Below the pieces are notes generated by a model. That model was not told where the DNA came from and ran no database searches. It saw only the letters and a program-made list of their open reading frames with translations. Source: Tribonema minus (lineage: Eukaryota > Sar > Xanthophyceae > Tribonematales > Tribonemataceae). From it: a stretch of 64,000 bases of DNA. The stretch spans positions 248,001 through 312,000 of the forward strand of contig JAFCMP010000077.1 of NCBI GenBank assembly GCA_017506865.1, in the 5' to 3' direction. Position numbers and translations under genes: made by a program. Below, one piece after another: positions 34,501 to 45,654 of this stretch; positions within the stretch are counted from its first letter, which is position 1, and every line of letters begins with the position of its first letter.

Positions 34501-37500
34501 AAACAGTAGATTTGCAGATAGCCATGTTTTCCCACTAGCCGTCAGCACTTGTGGCGCAAATAGATATTCACTGGAAGCATTCATCTATCAATGATCTCCT
34601 GGCAAGGTTGAGGCGTGTTGTAACCAGCGTGGCCGGCGGCACCTCCGCAGCACAGAATACTGCGACAGCGCCTAGTCTCAAAATAGTAGATTTGCAGATA
34701 GCCATGTTTTCCCACAAGCCGTCAGCACTTGTGGCGCAAATAGATATTCACTGGAAGCATTCATCTATCAATGATCTCCTGGCAAGGTTGAGGCGTGTTG
34801 TAACCAGCGTGGCCGGCGGCACCTCCGGCGGCACGGACTGCGACGCCAGCGCCTAGACTCAAAGCACTGTATCACGTACTTCAACAGCTTGGGCAACACT
34901 TGTGGCGACGACTTGACGTTCAGCAGAAGTACACATACTTGTGCTTACACTCGCCTGGCAAGATTGAGACGTGCTGTCACGAGCGTGGCCGGCGGCACCT
35001 CCGCCGGCACGGACTGCGGCGATAGCGCCTGCGCGGCGTGCGCAGCGACGTCCGCCGCCGCCTGCCTCTCGTTGAGATGCAGCAGTACCTCACCGAGGAG
35101 GAGGGCCAGTTCCGGCTGGCCGGGCTGCAGCGCGACGGCCCTGCACGGAACAAGTTCAGGATTGTTGTCTTGTGCTGACTTTTGAAGGTAGTACTCGGGA
35201 GTGACGACACGTTGATGTTTGCTGCCGCAAACTGCTTGACGTTGGTGTGTGCTGCAGACTGTTTAATCATGGCGCTGATGACTAAGGCAGTAGGGTTTCG
35301 CCGAGGAGAAGGGCAAGTTCCAGCTGGCCGCGGTCCGGCGCAGCAGCTGGCAATGCGCAACAAAGGTGACATGTGTGAAAGTTCGCGACCGACCGGCATC
35401 CAGACACTGTAATGCTTCGGAATAACATTCTGTTTAAGCACTCGAAGCAGCATGCTTCAAAGTACATCAGGTGCGACACAATAATCACAGGAGCAGGCCT
35501 CGCTATGATGGAGGGTGCGCTCCGGGTTAGGGTTAGGGTTAGGCTCAGGATAGGTGGCATGTGGTGACTTCAGTGAAGAAACGTGAATGTCGTAGTCAGG
35601 AGCATGTACTTCGCAGTGATCACGTTGATGTTTACCGCCAACTGTTTAACAGTTGTGATGATAATGAAGGCTGAGGGCCTTGCCTTGCGAGGGCGAGCTC
35701 TGGCTCCCGGGCTTAAGGTTTGACTTAGCCTATCCTAAACCCAATTGCAGGGCTTAGGGTTAGCCAATTCTAACCCTCACAGCCCTGCGCGTCGCAGAAT
35801 GATAGTAGTACTTTAAAGTGGGCATATGTATCAGTCGATCGAGAAAATGACAATTATCACGCTGACAAGATCCACCTCCACCACAATATCAATGGCAGCA
35901 GGGCTCTGCCGAGGAGGAGGGTGAGCAAAGTGGAGCATTGACAGCAGTGCGACGGTCCTGCGCCGCACAGAACACAGGCCCCGATATATCGATGACTTTG
36001 AAGTACAGTGATTGTGGAAAATTCGAAGTGGGCACAACGCCTGCATTGAAAGCAAGAGCGTGTATACCTCAAGTAGACTTTCGCCTGAGCTTTGAAGTGG
36101 GAACCACACCTGCTCTCAAAGCAAGAGCGTGCACATACTAACCCTACACCTGACCCTAACCCTAACCCCGGCAAGCCGCACGCCGCCATAGTGTCAAATA
36201 CCGCTTGAACGTGCGGCGTGGCATCCGGCTTACACGCGCAACGCGAGCATCGCCGCCCCCTGCCACAATGCGCACCAGTTCCGAGTGTGAAAGCAATTGA
36301 GCGAAGACTCAGCGTTGAGCACTGGCACAGCATCCTTTAAGCGTCTCTACGCGCACAAGTTGTGCCCCTGCAGCGTTCGTTGAGGCGATACCAGCACACT
36401 ACTAGTATGTGTTCACGTAGGCGGTTCAGCGGCAGGGTTGAATGCGCTGTCCAAATAAAAGAAGCGCTGGTGTCTTTAAAGGGTAGGAGAAATCTAGGTA
36501 AACTTCTGGTCAAGAGGGAGAGTGCTCGCTGTAGGTGATCAGGCTAACTGCGGTGGTTGATACCCAGCCCTAATTTGCGGCAGGGGCGTCACCTGTAGAA
36601 GTTGTCCGCTGCCGCCCTCAGCAGGCGCGTCCTCTCGCTCAGCCCAGGCGCCTGCGACGAGCACGGATCACAGCGCCAATTCACAAATGTGAACCACAGC
36701 ACAATTCACACATGCAAACAACAGCAACATCCACACGTGTGAACCACAGCAACATTCGCACATGTGAACAACAGCAACAATTCACACATGTGAATAAGGC
36801 CTGCGTCAAGCGCTGAGCATTGGGCATGAGGCGCTCGGATCATTTGTACTGCAAATCAAGGGCTAGGGTCGCCTAACCCTTACTCGACCTGACCCCCTAG
36901 CTCCTGTAAGCCCTTGGTTCCACACTGCTCAGCGGCTGACCTGGTCCACCTGCACGTCTTCGGGTACAGGAGCGCTAGGCCCTTGTGAGCGAGCGCCAGG
37001 ACCAGGAAATGTATGGGTATGCACATCAGCCCCTGCAGCACCTCAGTGCTGGCTGAAAATGCTGGCTGAAGCCCATCCTAGCCCCTTGGCAAACCTGGGG
37101 TGAAGGTCAGGCTCTCGCTAGAGTGGGGGGTGCGATGCAAGCACCGCTAGACTTTGGTGGGCGAGCGCCAGGCCCAGGGATACCTGAAAAGTGTGCTGCG
37201 CCGAGACTCAGATTTGAGACCAGAGAGCACCATCATCTGCACCATACCGCTATTTCGAAGCTGCTGTACAGCACTGCCACCAAGAAGCGGCCCTTACTTC
37301 CACACTGCTCAGCTCGGCTTAGTATGTTAGGTCATTAGGGTTGGGGTTAGGGTTAGGATTGGCGTTAGGCCTACCTGCGCATCTTTGGGGCAGCGCAAGG
37401 CCCTTGTGAGCGAGCGCCAGGCCCAGGGGTATGTATGGGTATGAATACCACCCCCTGCAGCACCTCGACCTTGTCAAAGAGCGCGGGCGAAAGGCCATGC

Positions 37501-40500
37501 CCCTTTGCAAACTTGTCTTAAGGTCAGGCTTTCGGGGGTGCAAGTACCCGCTTAACGCGCTGCGCAGTGACCCACCTGGCTGTCTTCGGGCAGCGCCAGG
37601 CCCTTGTGGGCGAGCGCCAGGCCCAGCCCCTGCAGCGCCTCCACGTCATCAGAAGACGCGGCAAGAACGGCGCGGCAGTCGGACTCCCTGGCCGCCGACG
37701 CGTACGCCGCCTGGCCGCCCACGCCGACCGCCTGCGCCGTGTGCGCCGTGAGGTTGTGCAATCAGTATGGACAAGACAATAAAGACAATCACACATCCAG
37801 GTATGCATATCCGAAGAACATGCTGCAGTTAAAACTCTGGACATCACTGCTCGTATAGGCAGTCTGCCTCTCTGTCCGCCGACGCGTACGCCGCCTGGCC
37901 GCCCACGCCGACCGCCTGCGCGCAGCATGAGATGTCGCCGTCAGTATCAACTAGACAATTGCGCTTCGAGGTAGGCACATCTAAAGTACTTCAGAGTTGA
38001 TTGTGTGGGCAGTTGACGACCCTGGCTGCCGACGCATAGGCCGCCCACGCCGACCTCCTGGGCGCGCCATGAGGTGTTGCGGTCAGAGTGGGCTAGACAC
38101 TCGCGCTGCGAGGCATGTACATCTAGGTATGCATCTGAAGTGTTTCAGAGTGCTTCAGTGGAAAATCTCGGACAGTACTGATTGTGTGGGCAGTCGGCCT
38201 CTCTGGCCGCCGACGCGTAGGCCGCCTGGCCGCCCACGCCGACTGCCTGTGCGCGCCATGAGCATTCAGAGCAGCGTTGGCAACTCGATCAAACACTCAA
38301 ACGTGCATCAAAGTCCAACAGTTGATGCCGGAAACGATTGCACATGATTGCAATGACGGCGTACTCCTCGACAGGTGCTCGCTGCATAGGCCGCCTACGC
38401 CGACCGCCTGAACACGCCGTGAGGTGCGTCGCCACCAGTATCAATTGGACAGTCACGCTTCAAGGTATGCACACCTGAAGTGTTTCAGAGTGTTTTAGAG
38501 TGCAAATCTCGGACAGGCGATGCGTAGGCCGCCTGGCTGCCCACGCCGAGACTACAAACATCAGTGCATCAGAAGCCTGGCGACAGCGCGCGTTAGGGTT
38601 AGGGTTAAGGGTTAGCATTGCAGCTCTGTACATCTGCATGTCTGACAGGGTGTCCGCCCTTCAAACGCAGGTGAATAGAGCACAGGCAAGCATAGAAAGC
38701 TTTTCAAACCTTACCTCGCCCCGGAGGGAGTACGCTTACTCTGTTGACAGATACTTGAGACAAGTCAAAGACACCTTGTTAAAAGCGGCAGACCACACTC
38801 ATCCTCTAGGCCGCTGCGTGCCCTACGGCCAGCAATGACGCGACCCAATGACACAAGCAATGCGGCCAGCTTCACTTCACCTCCTCAAAAAGAAAAGCCC
38901 CAGCGTGGGGTGGAAATTCTCACGGCACCTCGCCATAAAAGACAAAAAAAAGTGTGGGCAACGAAACAACTGTGGACAACGTCACTTCACCCCATAGAAA
39001 AGAAAGCAAGCGTGCACAACTTGACTCCACCTTGCAAAAAATAAACAAAAAGTAAGCAAGCGCGCACAACTTCAATCTTCACCTCGCCGACGTTGGGCGT
39101 TGCGTGCTTCCAGTTGGCGGGCAGAAAACCTCCAGCAACTGTGGGCAACTTCACTTCACCCCACCAAAAAGAAAAGAAAACGAACGAGTGTGGGCAACCA
39201 CACTTCAACTTGCAAGAAACAAGCGTGCACAACTTGAAACTTCACCTCGCCGACGTTGAGCGTTGCGTGCTTCCAGTTGGCCGGCAGGTACACCACGTCG
39301 CCCGCGCGCTGCACAAACTGCAGCGGGCGGCGCGCCTCCGGCAGCAGTGGCAGCTGCGCGTTGAGGAAAAAACAGCACATAAGTAGGGTTAGGGTTTGAG
39401 GAACTGCAGCGGGCGGCGCGCCTCCGGCAGCAGTGGCAGCTGAGCGTTGAGGAGGAAGCAGCACACAACTAGGGTTAGGGCTAGGCCAACTGCAGGGAAT
39501 GGCGCGCCTTCGGCAGCAGCGGTAGGTGAGCGTTGAGGGAAGCAACATGCAACTAGGGTTAGGCATTGGGCAACTGCAGCAGACGGTGCGCATCTGGCAG
39601 CAGCTAAGCGTAGAGGGCAGCAAAGTTAGGTTCACAGTTGACACTGAGATCAGCGTGGTGTCACAAAGCGGTCATGCTCGACTCGCAGGATCATCATCGT
39701 GCAAGCACTGCTGCGCGCAGAGCAGTGGAGCCGCTCTTGGTGTTTCTTGCGTCGTGCAACGTCATGGTCGGCATCAACGACAGCACGCGTGGCAGGTACA
39801 GCAGCACAAGACATCAGTGTTTGCCATAGTGCCAAATTCACATTGTAGAAAAATGGCTCAACAGCGTGTGCCTGGAGCGCTTCAGAGCAGACCCCATGTG
39901 GAAGGCAGGCAGCAGAAAGCAGAAGACACCAGTGCCTGCAAAAGTCATGTTGGAATGGCTTGACAGCGTGTGCCAAAAGCGCTTGAGCGCGGAGCGCCTG
40001 CTGGTGAAAGCGCTGCAACAGAGACTTGCCACGCGCGTGAGGCACTCGTATGCAAGTGCCTCTTTCCAGGAAACACATGGAAATGCAGCGCCAACATCAT
40101 CAGCGACGCAAAGGTGAAGGACGAGCTCGCACTCATTTGAATCAGTCGCACGCAACAAGCAGTAGGTGGCACTACCAGAAAAAACATGCGGAGACGCAAC
40201 TCTAGCAACAAAATATGACGGCATCCTCAGCTCAACTCTCAAAAAGGGACTCACAGAGCACGTAAACCATTCATAGGCGCCGAGCAGCGGGTGGCACTTC
40301 TAGAACACTACGGAAGCAATTCAAGCATAATGAACGTCACTGTTTGCAGTGCAAACTTCAACAACAGACTCACCACGCGCGTGAACCACTCGTAGGCGCC
40401 GAGCAGCGGGTGCCAGCCAGCTGCACGCTCGGCCTCCGCGCCGGCGCTGCGGGATGCAAGGGTAGCACGGCAAGTCATCTTCAACTTGAATATTTTTAAC

Positions 40501-41718
40501 TTCAACATGCACAGGACCGCGGCGTCACAAGAGTACTGTAGTGGCAAGATGTGGAAACAGACCACGGTCATTGGCAGTATTGAACTCCTGGCTACATCCC
40601 GATCCGTCGCTCCATCCCGCAATGCGGCTGGTCCTACAGTACTTCTAAAAGCACTAGCTGACATCATTGACTGCCATGCAGCCGGATGTTCACTCCAGTT
40701 TATGCTCTAGCGCTTTGGCGGCGTGGAACCGGAAGTAGGGTTTAGGCCTCACCATGACCACAACTTGAAGTGCGTGCGGGCACGAGCCAGTTTCTGCAGT
40801 GACCGCATTAACGGTATATTGGTCTTGTGGATGCAGTAGAAGGTCTCGACATCCAGCGGCATGTACAATGCAAGGTAGATTAGAGCAAAAGTTCTCCGGT
40901 GTGGATGTGCACCTCAACTACCAATGAAGTTGCCAGTACACCTCACCTGATGCCGGGGGGGTACAGGAACCAGTGCTTGGCGCCGTAGACGAGCGCGAGC
41001 CACGTCTTCCCTTAGATGTTAACTTCATTGAATGAATACACAATCAAGCTTTCGGTTGTATTGTGCCCCTGAGACACCTCGGAGCGACCAAAAGCTCAAT
41101 TTAAACTCTTGTGTTAGAACAAATGACACCGCACCTGCTGCCGGGGGGGTACAGGAACCAGCGCTTGGCGCTGTAGACGAGCGCGAGCCACGTCTCCCCT
41201 TGGACGTTTACTTCATACAATGAATATAATCAAGCTTTGAGTTAAGTATGCACCTGCGACACCTAACAGCGACCGGAAGCTCAATTTAGACTCTTAGAAG
41301 AACGCCTCACCTGCTGCACGGGGGGTACAGGAACCAGCGCTTGACCCCTTAGACGAGCGCGAGCCACGTCTCCCCATGGAAGTGGGCTTCATTCAACAAA
41401 CTCAATAAAGCTTTGCATTGAAGTGTGCACCTGAGAAACTTCAAGCAAACATAAAGTCATCTTGACCTAAAGTACGCCTCACCTGCGGCCCGGGGGGTAC
41501 AGGAACCAGCGCTTGGCCCCGTAGACCAGCGCGAGCCACGTCTCCCCGTGCACGTGCAGGGGCAGGCCGGAGCGCGAATCACCAAGGCTGGCGACGTACC
41601 AGCTCTCGCCAAAGCGTATGGCGGCGTCGCCGCTGAAGCCCTGGAAGTGCGGCGGCGTCCTGAAGTCCTTCAGGAGCTGCGAGGTGGCAGGAGGGGGGGG
41701 GAAGGAGGGGGTGTGTGT

Positions 41719-41755
<37 letters not shown>

Positions 41756-44700
41756 GTGTGTGTGCGCGCGCGCTCAAGACGACGGCATGAAAGATGGGGG
41801 GGGGAAGGGGGGGCGCGGGGGGGGGAAGAGCCTCTGCCATGGCAGCGCCTTGCAACGCAGCTTGTGGCGGCGCCATGCAAGCTGGTGCACGCCATGACTC
41901 GCAGGACTGAAGAAACAGTGCCCAGATGATGTGAGGGGTTGTCGGGCTGCGCGTAGGGTTGATGCACGTATACCTCAGCGCATGCTGAGCCCTGCACTAA
42001 AGCGGAGGTCACTGGTTCGGCGAGTTGCGCACTGAGGTTGTCATCAAGGGCTGCACTTAAAGTTTGGCCGATGACGATACGCGGATATAACGTACAGTCA
42101 TTACAAAGACCCAATACCGAGCAATGTCTTCCTGGAATGTTAAACTTCACCTCATATACTGCCATGAAACGCACGCCGTCAAATGATGTGAACCCCCCGC
42201 CTCCCGGCGCAGGCACAAAGGATGAGTCCAGAGCTAGGGTTAGGGTTACACGCGTCCCTCGGCATGTGCACGTCAGGCATGATGATGAGCCTAGCGCAGG
42301 GCTAGGGTTGGGATTACGCATGACCATGTGCTTCGGCTCGCAACGTCAGGTACCAGTTGGACCAGGGCTGCACTTGAGGCTACTCGCACCCAAAGCCGTT
42401 TGCACTGCGCATCGCGCACCTTGCCGAGCCTAGGGTTATGGTTAGAGCTAGTGACCGTACTCATACCTACCCACGCACCTCGGCATTGCGCGTCATGAAG
42501 CTGACGTCAAAGATGAAGTCGCGACCGCTCGGTGCCGACGCGTTCGCGCTCTGAGCGCTGCCGCCGCCGCCGCTGCTGCTGCTGCTGCTGCCGCTCTGAG
42601 CGCTGCTGCTGCTGCCGCCGCCGCTGCTGCTGCTGCTGCCGCTCTGAGCGCTGCTGCTGCCGCTGCCGCTGCTGCTGCCGCCGCCACTGCTGCTGCTGCT
42701 GCTCTGAGCGCTGCTGCTGCGCATGCCGTCCAGGAAGTCGGCGAGCGGCACGGCGCGCGTGCGCCCGCCGCCGCTGTACACAATGCCTGCGCCCGGTGCC
42801 ACATTGACAGGCCTGCGCCACGTATGTATGTATGCGCGAATGTCGCAGAGGAGTTGAGTGATACCTAACCCCAACCTTAAATTTGTTAAAGATATATGTT
42901 TTTTAAACCTAGTTGCAAGCTTTCAACGAGTTCAATGTTTTTATGATGCCCGCGCCACGCCGACGGGCCTGCACCGCGTATGTATGCGTGCATGTCGCAG
43001 AGCACGCTGAGTGAGCCCGCATATGGACAAGCGCTTAGGGGGTCAACCCTACACCTAACCCTAACCCTAACCCTAACCCTAATCCTAACCTGATTTCAGG
43101 TACCTACTGTAGTCTTGTAGTAGTGCCTGACCGTAGTCATGCAAAATGACTACAAGTTCAACGTGAGCATTACCCTGCGCCCGGTGCCACGTTGACGGGC
43201 CTGACACGCGTGTGCGCGCGTGTCGCAGAGGAGCCGAGTGATACCTAACCCCAACTCTGACCCTAGATACCTGACCCTACTTGCAGACTTTCAACAAGTT
43301 CAATGTTCTTATGAGATGCCCGCGCCCGGCGCCACGTTGACAGGCCTGCGCCATGTATGCATGTATGTGCGCATGTCGCAGAGGGCGCTGAGTGATACGT
43401 GACACCCCCTAGTTGCAAATTTTCGATGACTTCAATGTCCTTAGTAGTTTGTGCACGAGCAAGGGCGTAGGGCTAGGCGGGGTAGGGTTGGAATTGGGGT
43501 TTGGGCTAGGGTTACCCCAACCCTTATATCAAACCCTCAGCACGTACTACAGTGCAGTAGAGTGAGCTGGCGCGCATGTCGTAGAAGGCGCTGAGTAATG
43601 TTGCTCGTGGATACCTGACCCTACTTACAAAGAGTCGATGAGTTCAACGTCATTGGTAGCTACTTAGTGCATGAACAAGGAGCTGAGGGTTACAGTGGAG
43701 GTGGGCCAGTATAAAGTCCATTTGTGAAGTTATTATCGTTGCAGACATCATACCTCCGCCGGAGCCGGCAGCCGCCAATGCATTCACCATCTCAAATGCA
43801 GCGAACGCCGAGAAGTACGTACACCCACGCTTTCGTGGCATCTCACGGCCAACCCACCTCCCCTGCTCTCTTGTGCCCCCCCTCGTGCCACTCTTTGCAA
43901 AAGAACCGGAAACGACAGTGCTGATAGCCAAGCGGCAAGAAACTAGCAAGCTCATTGACGTTGTCAGGCAACTCCCCTCCCCCCATAGCACCTGAGTGCA
44001 TGTACATTTAGCCTTTGAGCATACTCCAGAAGCAATTCAACTGTGCGTACAGTCACTTTGCGCCCCACCTGTCGCCAAACCGCGCCTTCAGGGCCTCCCT
44101 CGCCCACCTCCCCTCCTCCCTGGCGGGCCAGTCAACCCCCCCCGCCAACCCCTCTATGACCACCGGCGCGCGCCCCCTGTATCTGGCCTCGAAGAGCGCG
44201 GGAGTGAGGCGCGAATGGTGCACCCTGTCCACGTCGCAGCCGCTCAGCTCCAGCTCCGCGGGCCTGCGCCGCACAGTTGAAGTGACGTGCCGCTGTGAGC
44301 TGCGGTATGTTCATTGTACTTCTGTGAATTATACATATTGCATATTCGTGAAAGACGTTCGAGTCAACATCAGCTTGAGCTCCGCGGGCCTACAGCTCGC
44401 AGTTGAAGTGACATGCCGCTGTGAGTTGCGGTCGTGTTCATCAACGCTTAGAGGTTTATATGGTAACGAATCAAAGATCGTAGAGCTCTAGGTGACAAGG
44501 TGTGGTCAGCCGTCAAATTGAGTGCCGTCCGCCAATAACCGTGGTCGCCGCTGCTGCGGCAATTGGCTATATATTACAGATAATTGAATGTCCGCTGAAG
44601 AGCCGTTGTCAGCTCCAGCTCCGCGGGCCTGCACCGCACAGTTGAAGTGACGTGCCACCGTGAGTTGTGGTGCTTTTCATCAACGCCATAGAGTTGTACT

Positions 44701-45654
44701 TGTATAGATTACAAATAATTGGCTTGACTGCTGAAGACGTTCGAGACAACATCAGCTCGCGCTCCGCGGGCCTGCACACGCAGTTGAAGTGACGTGCCGC
44801 CTTGAGCAAATCGCCCAGTTGAAGCGACGTGCCACTGAGAGTCGTCGGGTCTCGACGGTGATCGCCAACGTGGCATTTTCGTGAACGTGAATCGCTACAA
44901 GTATGTGACTGAGTGTTTGCAGAAGTCGCTAGAGTCCAATCAGCTCAATGCCCATGGGGGCATCACGCAGTTAAAGTTACGTGCCGCCGCGAGATCATGG
45001 TGGTGTTCATCAACGCCATAGACCTGTATTGTGTCTTGAAAGGCTACACAGAGCTGCATGTCCTTTGGAATATGCTACTTGAGTCACAATCTGCTGACGC
45101 TCAGCAGGACTACACATGCAATTGCCATCATGAACTCATCGATTGAACTGTTGTTTGCAAGAAACGTCATGCAAGAAACGTCATGCAGTGCAGATACTCA
45201 GAAATTGCACGGTCACTGCTACCGCGATTTGCAGAATCGTTCAAAGCCAGCAGCACAGATTGCTGGTGGCACTCAATGTACATGTTGAGAATGTGTCTTG
45301 TCCGAACACCTCTGCGGAAATTCGGCCAATGGAGTTGAAGGGGCTACGCATAACTGGATGTATCTGGGGCGTCCTAATTGCAACAGCAGCAGTCAATGTA
45401 CAGTTACACCTCTTAACTGAAAAAGCTCGCAATACTTCTCAGCATCTGCAACAGCTGCACGTTGATCACCTGATATCTAGGGCCCACCCTCCATCGCCGA
45501 CACTCCGTCGACTGCTTGCACTCAGACCGGTTGCAACAGGGGAATATCGCAGGTACCAAGCCACTAGAACACATGCGAGAGATCCGACTACTATCACTCC
45601 CGGCAGGAATCGTCTGCTGGGTTTGCTCCTCGCCGTCCCATTCGCCGACTTCAT
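31221..45654 (-). CDS. Membrane-anchored JMJD8-like JmjC/cupin domain fused to TPR repeats
   Basis: Twelve exons on -: 45654-45470, 44263-44069, 42812-42479, 41676-41483, 40446-40374, 39353-39246, 37731-37576, 36651-36593, 35140-34951, 33011-32957, 32786-32666, 31610-31221; about 686 aa. Exon 1 has a basic N-terminus and one hydrophobic helix (FLPGVIVVGSLACVLVAWYL), a signal anchor. Then LTPALFEARYRGRAPVVIEG and FGDR open a cupin_8/JmjC domain. An Ser/Gly-rich insert interrupts it. The core GLPLHVHGETWLALVYGAKRW with FLYPPG (H279, H281, E283) and RAGDVVYLPANWKHATLN (H356) follow human JMJD8, an ER-lumen protein, in order and spacing. TPR-like helices (ALQGLGLALAHKG; ELALLLGEVLLHLNERQAA; ERWEEALALLSAAI) come next, then a Gln-rich tail with KHEQDK repeats. 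Phases close except exon 10 to 11, which is one base short for the frame that continues. Substrate unknown; whether metal is bound is uncertain because the HxD position reads HxH. Confidence 0.8.
31700..31820 (+). repeat. Dispersed repeat family R1, copy B
   Basis: Shares the core 'tctcgctcagggcgcgaaa', then 'aacttgaagcttgctgtacg' and 'tctcaacgataaccactg', with 55018-55130. Located in the last intron of the JmjC-TPR gene, antisense to it. Confidence 0.85.
33487..33532. repeat. AT/AG dinucleotide tract
   Basis: Alternating 'agagatatatatagagatatatatatata' type sequence (about 45 bp) in an intron of the JmjC-TPR gene. Confidence 0.9.
33720..34850 (-). repeat. 180-bp tandem array derived from JmjC-TPR exon 9 donor edge
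   Basis: Five full 180-bp units plus a partial run from 33886 to about 34830 and differ at only a few bases each; a diverged unit precedes (about 33720-33885) and another follows (34821-34860). Each unit contains 'ggccggcggcacctccg' and 'ctggcaaggttgag', the complement of the true exon 9 end at 34951-35010, followed by about 100 bp of intron-like sequence. The donor in the units has changed to GAGATC. Because 180 is divisible by three, long spurious ORFs appear on +. Confidence 0.93.
35285..35965 (-). repeat. Ghost copies of JmjC-TPR exon 9 acceptor side
   Basis: Copies near 35297-35350, 35668-35715 and 35905-35960 repeat 'gccgaggag', 'gggcaagttccagctggccg'-like and 'cagcgcgacgg' sequence of exon 9. 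They sit with 'cgttgatgtttgctgccgc' spacers that themselves recur. Confidence 0.75.
36690..36805. repeat. Short tandem of 'cacacatgtgaa' units
   Basis: Four to five diverged units of about 27 bp with 'cacatgtgaac' and 'cacagcaacatt', upstream of exon 8 of the JmjC-TPR gene. The core 'cacatgtg' is palindromic. Confidence 0.8.
36955..37445 (-). repeat. Ghost copies of JmjC-TPR exon 7 donor edge
   Basis: Copies at 36950-37000, 37140-37185 and 37372-37440 repeat 'ctacctgcgcatctt'-like, 'ggcccttgtgagcgagcgcc' and 'aggcccagg' (true exon end 37576-37630). The nearest to the exon is the best conserved. Confidence 0.9.
37865..38555 (-). repeat. Ghost copies of JmjC-TPR exon 7 acceptor edge
   Basis: Five copies (37870-37925, 38022-38070, 38200-38262, 38383-38415, 38518-38550) repeat 'gccgacgcgta(c/g)gccgcc', 'tggccgcccacgccgac' and 'gcctg(c/t)gcgc'. 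Each includes the acceptor, and the spacing is about 140-180 bp. Confidence 0.92.
39060..39130 (-). repeat. Ghost copy of JmjC-TPR exon 6 donor edge
   Basis: 'cttcacctcgccgacgttgg', then 'gcgttgcgtgcttccagttgg', repeats the exon 6 end at 39240-39290, including codons for the metal-site WKHATLN segment. Weaker 'gtgggcaac' copies occur back to about 38870. Confidence 0.9.
39390..39615 (-). repeat. Ghost copies of JmjC-TPR exon 6 acceptor edge
   Basis: Three copies (39398-39450, 39487-39535, 39570-39605) of 'aactgcagcgggcggcgcgc', 'ctccggcagcagtggcag' and 'tgagcgttgagg' follow at about 90-bp spacing, each ending near 'ctagggttagg'. Confidence 0.92.
40018..40300 (-). repeat. Ghost copies of JmjC-TPR exon 5 donor edge
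   Basis: 40025-40060 and 40245-40300 repeat 'cacgcgcgtgaaccactcg'-like and 'taggcgccgagcagcgggtg' sequence, as in the true exon end at 40374-40412. Confidence 0.85.
40940..41390 (-). repeat. Ghost copies of JmjC-TPR exon 4 donor edge
   Basis: Three units of about 180 bp (40945-41020, 41130-41205, 41308-41380) repeat 'ggggggtacaggaaccag', 'gcttgg(c)gcc' and 'gacgagcgcgagccacgtc'. They duplicate the codons for the KRWFLYPPG motif and are separated by 'tgaatgaatacacaatcaagctt'-like spacers. Confidence 0.93.
41695..41775. repeat. G-rich tract and (GT)n microsatellite
   Basis: A poly-G stretch followed by about 20 GT dinucleotides just upstream of exon 4 of the JmjC-TPR gene. On the coding strand it gives a CA run and pyrimidine-rich acceptor tract. 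Confidence 0.9.
42548..42722 (+). repeat. GCTGCTGCC-type repeats coding the Ser/Gly insert
   Basis: Three to four blocks of 'ctctgagcgctgctgctgcc' with CCG/CTG runs lie inside exon 3 of the JmjC-TPR gene. They code AQS-Ser(n)-Gly(n) units. The same 'gagcgctgctgc' word recurs through introns across the window. Confidence 0.9.
42940..43400 (-). repeat. Ghost copies of JmjC-TPR exon 3 acceptor edge
   Basis: Three units (42945-43015, 43160-43230, 43312-43385) repeat 'cgcgcccggcgccacgttgac', 'gggcctg(a/c)' and 'gtatg...gcgcatgtcgcagag', matching 42785-42850. A TTAGGG-complement run (CCCTAA) at 43050-43082 lies between. Confidence 0.9.
44365..45005 (-). repeat. Ghost copies of JmjC-TPR exon 2 acceptor edge
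   Basis: Copies at 44365-44430, 44607-44665, 44752-44800 and weakly 44810 and 44960 repeat 'agctccgcgggcct', 'cgcagttgaagtgacgtgcc' and 'gctgtgagttgcgg'. They follow the true exon start at 44263 and its flank. Confidence 0.92.
44461..44575 (+). repeat. Dispersed repeat family R3, copy 2
   Basis: Second copy of the 547-660 repeat, inserted between two ghost copies in intron 1 of the JmjC-TPR gene. Confidence 0.8.

Noticed and set aside
33888..34856. Long + reading frames through the 180-bp array
   Set aside because: They exist because the period is divisible by three and copies are near identical. One copy has a stop, and the units are complements of an exon edge plus intron of the - gene.
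43740..43835. Possible extra JmjC-TPR exon (YFSAFAAFEMVNALAAAG)
   Set aside because: Exons 2 and 3 already join in phase with the expected FGDR-R-PVNV sequence. Adding this block is not needed and its acceptor is weak.
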